A stretch of DNA of 64,000 nucleotides from Tyto alba. Its lineage: Eukaryota > Chordata > Aves > Strigiformes > Tytonidae. The stretch spans positions 9,957,653 to 10,021,652 of the forward strand of contig NW_024881277.1 of the NCBI RefSeq assembly GCF_018691265.1. Direction: 5' to 3'. The translations under genes and the position numbers were made by a program. The notes under the pieces were generated by a model, which did not search any database, was not told the origin of the DNA, and saw only the letters and a list, made by a program, of their open reading frames with translations. This document shows, piece by piece, positions 45,034 to 54,069 of this stretch; within the stretch, counting starts at the first letter, position 1, and every line of letters starts with the position of its first letter.

Positions 45034-45660
45034 GAGTTGGAAGGAAGAATGGCTACAAATCAAGGTTCTTCCAGGATAAGTGCTGCTCCAGTCTCAACTA
45101 ATCAGTTACCCAAACTGTGTAGAAGAGTTGACTTTGCTCCTGATCCTATGAGAACTTCGGAGTTGTACTTACAAGAAGTGAGTCACCAGGATGAGACCGA
45201 GGTTCGCACAGACCGCACTAACCCCTTCATCAACAATGGATACTCTGAGCAGCATTAGAGGGGCCCTGCCTCCAGCCAGGTGGAGGAGAGGGACAATCGT
45301 GTTTACTGGACTGTGTGGATTCGATGGCCTGGCACATCGGATCCCCAGGAGTATAAGGCTTTGGTGGACACTGGTGCCCAGTGCACCCTGATGCCGTCGA
45401 ATTTCCAAGGAACAGAGGTTATTTGTATTTCAGGAGTGACAGGGGGTTCTCAACAGCTGACTGTGTTGGAGGCTGAGGTGAGCCTAACTGGGAATGAGTG
45501 GCAAAAACATCCCATCGTGACTGGCCCAGAAGCCCCATGTATTCTTGGCATAGATTATCTCCAGAGAGGGTATTTTAAGGACCCAAAAGGGTGGGCTTTC
45601 AGTATAGCTGCCTTGGAGGCGGAGGAAATCAATCAGCTGTCCACTCTGCCCGGGCTCTGA
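45034..45660 (+). pseudogene. ERVL-type retroviral protease
   Basis: After a short linker (45037-45258, stop at 45256) a 126-codon frame at 45280-45660 carries the retropepsin active site LVDTGAQCTLMPS near residues 29-41 and the flap-side partner ILGIDYLQRG near 89-98. In retroviruses this enzyme cleaves Gag and Gag-Pol. The stop at 45256 separates it from the upstream linker, so the native polyprotein would not be made. Confidence 0.85.
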
Positions 45661-46337
45661 GAGGATCCTTCTGCCGTGGGGCTACAGAGGGTTGAAGAAC
45701 AACGGGTGCCGATCACCACTATAACAGTACGCCGATGGCAATATCGCACCGATCGAGACTCTGTAGTTCCCATCCACCAACTGATTCGTCGACTGGAGAG
45801 CCAAGGGGTGATCAGCAAGCCATCCAGCCGGCCTTAGATATCGCCAAGCGAGAAAAGTGGCCGGTCCTCTACCTCTACACTGACTCATGGATGGTGGCAA
45901 ACGCCCTGTGGGGGTGGTTGCATGAATGGAAATAAAGTGGCTGGCAGCGTAGGGGCAAACCCACCTGGGCTGCTGAACTTGGATAGAGCCAGGACTGGCT
46001 TCAACAAGTGATGCCCAGCGACTGCTGCAGACTGAATACAGACGGCGTCAGATGCATCAGCCACCAGCTCCGACTGCAACAGAGACTGCATGCCATCGTC
46101 CCGCCGGGTCCAAGGTCACCCTACCGACTGAGCATCCCTCCTCCTGCCTGAAGGGGCTGTTATGACAGATGGAACCCAAAGTTATGGACCAAACGAACTC
46201 ACGATACATTCTGCAGTGATGGTCCAGAGACTGGGGGAATGATGTCTGTGTGCACATGCCTAAAACCCAGGAAAAAGGATAGCGATTAATTAGACTGTAT
46301 TGGGTAATACGGAACTTGAGCATAATGTCAATTATAT
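45661..46337 (+). pseudogene. ERVL-type pol relic with RT and integrase deleted
   Basis: 45661-45815 encodes the linker just ahead of RT (VPITTITVRRWQYRTDRDS, then HQLIRRLESQGVISK). At about 45815 this joins directly to an RNase H piece, ALDIAKREKWPVLYLYTDSWMVANALWGW, at 45830-45930. The whole RT palm is missing. After GKPTWAAEL the sequence is again collapsed, with only short traces of the rest and no HHCC or DDE motif. Two internal deletions therefore removed most of pol. The part to 46337 is degraded and has stops. Confidence 0.8.
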
Positions 46338-46352
46338 GGGATAAGGGGTGGA
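46338..46352 (+). other. Polypurine tract ahead of LTR
   Basis: GGGATAAGGGGTGGA directly precedes the second LTR, as the plus-strand primer site should. Confidence 0.75.
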
Positions 46353-46355
46353 TAC

Positions 46356-46949
46356 TGTCCTGGTTTGGGCTGAAATAGACTTAATATTCCTTTTCAGGGA
46401 CTAGATGAGTGCTGTGTTTTGGATTTAGCTTTGGGTTTGATATGAGAAGGATGCTGCTATCACACTGGTGCTTTCAGTTGCTACCGAGACTTCAAGGACT
46501 CTCCGCCTCCCCATGTCCTGCCCGTGTGCAAAGGCAGAAGGAGCTGGGAGGGAGCATGGACAGAGCACCAGACCCAAACTGGCCAATGAAATATTCCGCA
46601 CCATGGAACGTCATGCTCACTATATAGAGGAGGGGTGGTTGGGAAGGGGCTCTCTCTCTCCCACGCGCTTCTGGGATTGCGACTGCAGGATCTTGGTATT
46701 TCAGGATCGCTAGCCCGGAACGGGCTGGGGATTGGTCAGTGGGTGCTGAGTAATTGCACTGTGCGTTGCCCGTTTGTATTTTCTGTGACTGTCACTGTTT
46801 TCATTTTATTACCATTATTAAACTGTTTTTATCTCAACCTGCGAGTCTCCCTTTACCCCTCCAATTCCCTCCCCCATTCCCAGGTTGGGGTGTAGGGTGG
46901 GCGAGCGGCTGCGGGGTGGTTGGCTGCCGGCCAAACTCAAACCACAACA
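46356..46949 (+). mobile_element. ERVL-type LTR, second copy
   Basis: 594 bases, TGTCCTGGTTTGGGCTG to CAAACCACAACA. A TATATAGAGG box is near 46621 and an ATTAAA signal at 46817-46822. A polypurine tract precedes it and a good PBS follows it. It therefore acts both as the 3' LTR of the element on its left and as the 5' LTR of a further leader on its right. Confidence 0.88.
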
Positions 46950-46956
46950 GCCCTTT

Positions 46957-46974
46957 TGGCGCCCAACGTGGGGC
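46957..46974 (+). other. Primer-binding site, tRNA-Lys(1,2)-type
   Basis: TGGCGCCCAACGTGGGGC, seven bases after the LTR end. It matches the tRNA-Lys(1,2) primer site known from type D retroviruses such as Mason-Pfizer monkey virus. Confidence 0.85.
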
Positions 46975-47195
46975 TCGCAGGGTTGAGATAACGACAGATT
47001 TGATCTGTGAGCTCTACTGAATTTGTTACAAGCATTTATTACTGTCCGTTGTTTGTTGCAATGCCGACAGTTCATCCTGCTATAATGTCGATCGATTGGC
47101 TCCTAGAATCGTGGTTTCAATTTTACAGTTGTGTTATTCATCACCTTACTTGCCTTATGTAGTCCCCATGCTGCTGCTTCTCTGACCTTGGTGCC
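46975..47195 (+). mobile_element. Second ERVL leader, truncated
   Basis: Collinear with the first leader at 42086-42265: GACAGATTTGATC, then a TTCATCCTGCTATAATGTCGA stretch, GGCTCCTAGAATCGTGG and ATGTAGTCCCCA. It breaks off near 47195 where a different LTR fragment starts, so no second gag survives. Confidence 0.85.
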
Positions 47196-47199
47196 TGCA

Positions 47200-47415
47200 G
47201 GATTGTTTCTCACGTTTTCTTACACCACTCCATCAAACTTGCCCTTTCTTAAATAGGTTATCACAGAGGTGCCACCAGCCAGTGGCAGGTCCATCTTGGA
47301 ACTGGCTGGACCTGGTTCTGTGCAACATGAAGGCAGCTCCTGATGTCTTCTCACAGGGGCCATCCCTGCAGCCCCTTTGGTACCACCACCTTGCTACACA
47401 AAGCCAGTACTCCTT
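47200..47415 (-). mobile_element. LTR fragment related to the 1.07-kb family
   Basis: Read against copies 1 and 2, the stretches TTCTTAAATAGGTTATCACAGAGG and TTCTCACAGGGGCCATCCCTGCAGCC correspond to the U3/TATA side of the family. Only about 210 bases remain, and the sequence is diverged. Confidence 0.6.
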
Positions 47416-47429
47416 CCCATCAGGTATTG

Positions 47430-48010
47430 AACAATATTGATAAGGTCCTCATGAGCCATCTCCAGCCCAAACAATCTGAGTTGTCTCAGCCTCTCCTCTG
47501 GAGGATGCTCACGTGCCTCCATTGTCTTTGTTGCCCTTCGCTGGACTCATTCCAGTAGCCCCATGCCTCTCCTCCAGTAAGAAGTCCACCGCTGTCCACC
47601 GCACTCCAGATGTGGCCATACCAGGGCTGACAAGAGGGGAAGGATCCCCTCTCCTGATCACCTCTCCAGGATGCTGTAGACCTGCTTGGCCACACAGCCA
47701 CACTGTTGGTTCACGGTCAGCTTGTTGCCCACAAGGACCCCCAATCCTCTTCTCCAAAGCCTCTTTCCAGCCAGTTGCTCCCCAGCCGGAGTGGGTCCAT
47801 GGGGCTGTTCTTGCCCATGGCAAAAAACTTGGTGTTTTCCTTTGTTGAACTTCATGAAGTTCTTCTCTGTCCAGTTCTCCAGCCTCCCTGAATGGCAGCG
47901 CAACCGTCTGGAGTATCAGCCACTCATCTCAGCTTTCTATCACCAACAGACTTACTCAGGATGCCCTTGGTCCCATCCTCTGGGACATCAATGAAAGGCT
48001 GAGTAGAATG
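47430..48010 (-). mobile_element. CR1 LINE fragment
   Basis: Plus strand is antisense CR1: CTCCTCTGGAGGATGCTCACGTGCCTCC, then a CTTCGCTGGACTCATTCCAGTAG stretch, CCGCACTCCAGATGTGGCC, GACCCCCAATCCTCTTCT and the GTTGAACTTCATGAAGTTC stretch. This is the standard order for antisense CR1 in birds. Confidence 0.85.
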
Positions 48011-48535
48011 GGATGCAATATGTTTAGTAGTAAAGTAAGAACTGTAGTAAATGTTTAATTGTATCATCACATTGTAGTTGTAACGTTTGTACACTCTATT
48101 ACTTTCAAAAAATAATAAAATAAAATGGTAGGGAGAGCCGACATGGAAGGATCGTAGAGGGATTGGATCAGGTGGGAAAACGATCAGAGTACTGGAAATA
48201 TCGTAGGTGGGGACTTGTTCTTATTATGATGCATCTTTAAAATTGGAAATTGACATTAATTATTGGACTTGACTAAATTTTTACCAATTTGGACCCAGGT
48301 GGACAGGCCACCTATACTTAACTCGAAAAAGAAACATATATAAATTATACGTGTTTGATAAATAGCCAAATGCCTCATCATCTAATTAGTGACGTGCATG
48401 AATGGATGAACGAGATTCCCACTGTCCCTACCTACTACCCAGCGAAACCACAGCCAGGGGAAAGGGCTTGGCTGCGGTTTCCTGGCTCCCAATCACCAGG
48501 ACCTTTCAAAGATGATTTCAAGTGGCCTTACAATG
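48010..48535. other. AT-rich spacer with short unidentified frame
   Basis: AT-rich DNA with AATAAA-like runs near 48110. A plus-strand frame at 48355-48540 reads HEWMNEIPTVPTYYPAKPQ and ends in GPFKDDFKWP before the next CR1 begins. It looks like a coding relic of a mobile element but I cannot assign it. Confidence 0.35.
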
Positions 48536-49330
48536 ACATCAGCCAGCTCCCTCAATGCTCATGAGCGCATCCCCTCAGGTCCCATGGATGTATGTCTGCC
48601 CATTTTTTTTTTTAAGATGTTCCCTAACCTGTGATTCCTGCACCAAGGGCACGTCTTCCTTGCTCTGGGATTTCTCTCTGTTCTCGGGGACTGGGGATTC
48701 CTGGAGGCTGGTCTCATCAGTAAAGACAGAGATGACGAAGGCATTGAGTACATTGGCTCTTCCTGTGTCCTTTGTCACCAGGGTCCCTGCCCCATCTAAC
48801 AGCAGTCTCACATTTTCCCTAGACTTTCTCTTGCTGCTAGCATCATTGTCAAATACTTTCCTGATACCCTTCACGTTCAGATTAAATTTCCAGTCTGAAA
48901 TTAAGGTGGACATTGGCATCCCTAAAACCTTCTCTAAAAATTCAGGAGGTTATTGGTGCCCTCCAGAAACCTCCTGCGTGTTTTGTGCCCTGCTGTGCTG
49001 CCCCCCCCCCGCCCAAGTGCCTGAAGACCAAAATGAGGACCAAGGCCTGTGAATGTGAAGCGTCTTCCATTTCTCTGAAGAAGCCTCGTCTGCTGCCTCT
49101 TCCTAATAAGGTTGTGCCCTTGCAGACATCAACTACATCACCCATGCTGGACTGTCCATTAATCTCAACCCATCAGCTCCCGTCTGGCCCATCATCTGTC
49201 ACTAGGCAGAGCTCCCACTGCTCGTTCACATACAGGGCAACCCCCTCCTCCTCACTGACCTGCCCCATCCTTCCTAAAGAGGCTGCCTCTACCCACGGCC
49301 ACACTCCAGCGGTGTGAGCTGGCTACCTGA
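48535..49330 (-). mobile_element. CR1 LINE fragment
   Basis: Plus strand antisense CR1: CCAGCTCCCTCAATGCTCATG, CAGGTCCCATGGATGTATGT, GCAGTCTCACATTTTCCCTAG, and further on the CTAGGCAGAGCTCCCACTGC and CACATACAGGGCAACCCC stretches. Several indels are present (for example around 48600 and 49000). Confidence 0.75.
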
Positions 49331-49910
49331 CCGCATCCCCGTTATCCCCATGAGATTGCCCCTCAGCCTCCTGAGTCCTCCTGTTTCGTCCCATGCGATG
49401 TATGTCCCTGCATGGGCACATTGGAAGCGTACCCAGCTGGGCTGATTTCCCTCCTCAGATTCAGGTGTCACCAAACACTCCTCACCCCTACCTTTGCTTT
49501 CCCTCCTCTTTTTCCTTTCCCTCTTTTCCCACTCTCAAGTTCTTCCCTTCGGTCTTCCTCCCCCACAAACAGCCCATCTGTTTCCCCCTCTACCCACCAG
49601 CCCTGGCATTTTCTTATGTGCCCTCATTGGGTGTTTGTGGGATGGTGGCCATGGGAACACCTACCTCGGTTGAGAAGTCCATTAAACTAGTACCTCCTTC
49701 CATCATCTGACATGTCCTGCAATTCCCTGCGCTGTCATCGTGTTGGAGACATCGCTGGGCAGCGTGAGCCACCTACACACACATCTTACCAGCTGACACC
49801 ACAACGTTTCAGCCCATGAAGACCTTGAGAAACTCTGAGATTTGGCCAACAAAAAAAAAAAAAAAAAAAAATTATTACGTTTTTCAAGAAGTGCCCAGTC
49901 CTTCATGAGG
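49330..49910. other. No gene recognised
   Basis: Pyrimidine-rich intergenic DNA with an A-run of about 20 at 49851-49870. Confidence 0.4.
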
Positions 49911-50180
49911 GGCAGAATAACCCCGTGCGTCAGGACAAGGTGGGGCCTTACTGCCTGAGGAGTGACCCTGAGGAGAAGGCCATGGACACTACTGGAGATG
50001 CCATGGGAGCCAGTGGAACATGCTCACCATGAATAAGACCAGCTACGTACAAGGCCATCCAGACCAGGGGAGTTACCTCCCTCCCTTGTTTCAGCACGAG
50101 TTGTGATAAAATCTGGTGTAGTATGTTCTGGTGTGGGGCTCCTGCCACATCCCGCTCAGACAAGGGAGACAAGCGACTTA
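49910..50180 (+). mobile_element. CR1-like fragment
   Basis: A GGGCAGAATAACCCCGTGC stretch and a GAGGAGTGACCCTGAGGAGAAGGCC stretch resemble stretches at 9880-9940 and 33600-33620. The copy is too diverged for a firm call. Confidence 0.4.
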
Positions 50181-50255
50181 GATTCATAAATCCCCAACGG
50201 AGTGGACAAAGGTGAGACAGGTCTCATAGCCTATACATAGACAATTATTAATTTC

Positions 50256-50663
50256 TGTCGTGGTTTGAGCTCAGAGAGCAACTGAGCACCACACAGCCTC
50301 TCACTCCTCCCTTCCCCTGCAGCGATGAGAAGGGAAAATTAAGCCAGACTTGGGATTCGAGATAGGACAGGGAGGGGCAAATCACCAGTTATGGTCACAG
50401 GCAAAAGGCAGACTCTTTAGGGGAAGAATAAAAAGGACATGGATTTTTTACAGACACTAACAACAGCAACGCTTCACAGAGTAGGACAGTGAGAAGCATT
50501 GCCACATCTTGAGAACACCTTCCCCCCACCCCTCCCTTCTTCCCGGGCTCAGGTCTGCTCCCGATATCTTTACCTCCTCCCCCAGCGGCGCAGGGGGCAG
50601 GGAATGGGGGGTTCTTCAGTGGGGGGAGCCCACTCACCCCACCACTCACTCAAACCCAGGACA
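50256..50663 (-). mobile_element. Solo LTR, 1.07-kb family, copy 3, internally deleted
   Basis: 408 bases with both family ends (plus-strand left edge TGTCGTGGTTTGAGC, right edge CTCAAACCCAGGACA). A perfect 5-bp target-site duplication ATTTC flanks it, at 50251-50255 and 50664-50668. About 660 bases of the middle are missing; the deletion joins the GCAGGGAATGGGG stretch to TTCAGTGGGGGGAG near 50610. Confidence 0.93.
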
Positions 50664-50668
50664 ATTTC

Positions 50669-51065
50669 CCACAATGTACTAATTGGATACACAATAGCTG
50701 GCTAAGTATATAACAAATTATGGCACGTGATACAGTATGCCTTGTGTTACCTAATGATAATAAGGAAATAAAGGGGAAAAAAAAAAAGAAGATAAATAGA
50801 GAGGAAGGAATAGGGATCACCAGTCCCAGCTCCTGTGTCGGTCCCGTCGACGAGGGTTCAAGGATGCATCTGTCTTCTTCACTTCTTCTCTCCTCGCCTC
50901 CCCCCTCAATTTATACACACTTTCCAGGGGTCCTTCCCCCTGCCTGACCCACATACCGATATAACACATGTATGGGGAGGGGTAAGGTTCTTCATGGGAC
51001 GATGTAATTAACACAATCTTGTGAATCTTCATTGGCATATGCAGGGGGGTCAACTTTAATATGTA
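50669..51065. other. No gene recognised
   Basis: Short AT-rich intergenic stretch with an A-run at 50779-50788, between two solo LTRs of the same family in opposite orientation. Confidence 0.5.
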
Positions 51066-52140
51066 TGTCCTGGGTTGAGTGAGTGGTGGAGTTTTTTGGC
51101 GGCAGGGGAGGGGGCTATCGGGGCGGCCCCCTGGGAGAAGCTTCTCGAAGCTCCCCCAGCTCCAAGTCAGCTCCAATTCTGTTTGGGAAATTGAGCCAAT
51201 CGGCTGCGCCTCTGCAATAACGTATTTAAGAAGGGATGTGGTGATGAGCAGTGGGACTTGTCAGGAGGAGTTGCTGCAGCTGCATGAACACCAAGGTCAG
51301 TGGAGGAACGGAGGAAGGAAGGAGGGGGGAGGTGTGCTGGAGCAGAGACCCCCCTGTACCCTGTGGGGAGACGGCAGGGCGGCCCACCCCCTGCCACCCA
51401 TGAAGATCTATGGTGGAGCAGACACTGATTTATGGCCTGTTGCTCCTGCTCGGTATAATTAAGGTTCTGTGCCCAAAGAAGGCCGGGGTCTCATGGGAAA
51501 AGGCAGCCCCACTGCTGTAATTCAGTGCTGGGAGGATTGCAGCATGTGGGGGTGTCCCACGCCGGAGCAGCTCGGGAAGGGCTGCAGCCGTGGGAGGGAA
51601 TCCAGTCGGAGGAAGTTGGTGACCCATGACGGAGCAGTGTGGGGAAAGCTGCGGCCCATGGGAGGAATTCAAGTCGGAGAAAGTTTGTGGAGGACTGTCT
51701 GCTGTGAGATGGGAACCACGCTGGAGCAGGAGGAACAAGTTTCAGACACTCCCCTCACCAAAGATGGAAGGAAGTGGCAGCACTGACTGCACCCCCCATT
51801 CCCTGCCCCTGCGCCACTGGGGGAGGAGGTAGAGATATCGGGAGCAGAGCTGAGCCTGGGAAGAAGGGAGGGGTGGGGGGAAGGTGTTCTCAAGATGTGG
51901 CAATGCTTCTCACTGTCCTACTCTGTTATGTGTTGTTAGTGTCTGTAATAAATGTATGTTCTTTTTTTCTTCCCCTAACGAGTCTGCCTTTTGCTCGTGA
52001 TCATAAAAGGGGAATTTTTCCCCATCCCAGTCCTATCTTGAACCCCAAGCCTGGCTCTCTGTCCCTTCTCATTGCCGGAGGGGAAGGGAGAGAGAGGTGC
52101 TGCCTTGTGGTTGGCTGCCAATCAGGCCTAAACCACAACA
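51066..52140 (+). mobile_element. Solo LTR, 1.07-kb family, copy 4
   Basis: 1075 bases from TGTCCTGGGTTGAGTGAG to GCCTAAACCACAACA, flanked by a perfect target-site duplication ATGTA (51061-51065 and 52141-52145). CCAAT is at 51196-51200, the TATA-like TATTTAAG at 51223-51230 and AATAAA at 51947-51952. The interval from TATA to polyA signal is about 720 bases, so the R region would be unusually long for a retroviral LTR. Confidence 0.95.
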
Positions 52141-52479
52141 ATGTATTTTGAGGATCATGAGGTAAAGGTCACTCACTGGACAGAGAACCCTTGAAACTTT
52201 ACACGCTGCCCCAGGGCAGAGCCGTCCTGCCTTCCCAGGGCTCCCTCCCCACTGCCCCCTGTGCTGTTTGGGCAGCCTCATCACCTCCAGACTCCGCATT
52301 ATTCACCCCGTGACTAGAGTTTAGTTACTTGTGAGTGTTTGAGACATTTCTTGGCTCGGAGAGCCTCCACTCCCCCCCCAACCCTTATCTTTACCGAGTT
52401 TCATCTCTCGACCTTGTTGATGCTTCCCTCAAGACTGCTTCTCTCAGTCCTTGCTTTCGGGGAGTTACAAGGTGTCTCT

Positions 52480-53840
52480 TGCAGCTCCTGTTTCTGGAAG
52501 AATGGAGAAGAACTGGAGAGGGTCCATCTACCAAGATGGGGTTCAGGGCCTGAAGCACATGATCTGTGTGCAGAGCCTGCGGGACCTTGGCTCCTTCATG
52601 ATGTGAGGGCTCGGGGCAGCCTATGACTTCTTCAAGAGTGGCTTTAGAGATGACAGAGAGTCTCCCTGTAGTGGAATTAAGCTGGACAAACAGCAAAGGT
52701 CTCCTCGCGAGGAGAAAGAAACGTCACTCAAAGGATCGTGCTGTGGTGCCACTGCTTGCCCAGAGGGACCCTCGTGGCTTTGTCTTTCAAGGAGAGACAT
52801 CTGTACAGGGGGGAAAATGAGAGAGTGAGGGCAAGGTGGGAAAAAGATGGGTGTCTACAGCCTGGAGGGAAACAGATGAGCCGTGGGACAGCGTAGGACA
52901 GCCCAAGGTGGAGGTGGCCGAGGGCACTGACAAGGCAGAAAGGCCCAGCAGGACACAGAGACCTCGATCTCCTCGTCTCTGTCACCTATGAGGAGACACA
53001 TTGTCCTCACGACGCTGGAGCCTCGTTGCCTCTTTGCAAATCCTGGAGGTGCCAGGAGGTGTCGTCTCATTGTCCTTCCATTGACGTTGCAGGCCCCACA
53101 GCCCCCCCCCCGCACCAGGAAGAGCCCTGAGCCACCCGTGAGGGACAGGATCTCCCTTCTGAGGGGCTGGGGGGTCACGGCTCAGTGTTTGGCTTGATGG
53201 GACCCATCAGGGCTCTTTTCTCACCATCAGTCACCTGGACTTCTCCTTCGCCTGCCTGTCATCACTGCCTCCAAATTTCTGCTTCAATGAGTCCACGGGG
53301 AAGCTGTGTTGGTAATGGCCCTCAGTGGGACCCATTAATACTCCAAGAAACTTCAGTGTTTGCTTCTGACTTTACCTTCTGGAGCAGTTTGTGCAGGTTT
53401 GAACCTCTCAGGATCGAAGGTTCATGCACTCAGCATCAAATACACCACGGGGCTCATTGCAATGCAAAGACTGCTCGTGTGCTTTGTCTCTTCCTTTTAT
53501 TTTCTTCCAGGCTCCAAGCCTTGTTAAGTTAATTGGTAGTTAAAGGGAGAGATTTCAGTGGAAAAGGAGTTTTGCTATTTAAAGGTATTTTTTTATTAAT
53601 TTTTAGTTTACAGACAGGAGGTGATAGCAGCGTTCTCCAGTTCATGTTGAGCCAGAGGGTCACCTAAAGAGGTCTGGGCAGGTAGGAAAAGCAATCTTCT
53701 TGAGGTCCGACAACCTTTCTCCTCACTTCCCCAACCCCACCAGTTCTATCACCGGCCACCTGGCACTTGCATCACTTTTCCTGACATCAGACTTCTCCAC
53801 GGCATTGTGCAGCTGGATATTTATTACACAACACCCACCT
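52480..53840 (+). repeat. Dispersed unit, copy 3 (3' flank of the fourth OR)
   Basis: Pairs with 33800-35110 over its whole length. Landmarks are a GTTCAGGGCCTGAAGCACATGA stretch (CR1-like), GAAAGAAACGTCACTCAAAGGATCGTGCTGTGGTG, CACCAGGAAGAGCCCTGAG, TTAATACTCCAAGAAACTTCAG, AGCATCAAATACACCACGG and TTTACAGACAGGAGGTGATAGCAG. The inverted third copy is at 17660-18560. It ends close to the 3' end of the minus-strand OR gene. Confidence 0.65.
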
Positions 53841-54069
53841 GCTTTCCTCTGAGAACTGGCTGCTCGCAGACGTAGAAGGATTTATCTTCGTTGCCAACAA
53901 ACAAAAGCAAAACATTATTCAATTCAGAAAACCGTAAGCAACACACCCCAAGGATATGAGAAGTGTGAACTACTGAGCTCTGCCCTCCACAAGGACCACC
54001 AGACAGAAACAAAGGAAAGGATAGATATAAAGACAATGAAGGAGGTGGCTGAAGAGACATTGAGACAGA

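Noticed and set aside
48555..49317. Frames of 165 and 134 codons
   Set aside because: They are antisense to a CR1 LINE and contain no RT motif in sense.
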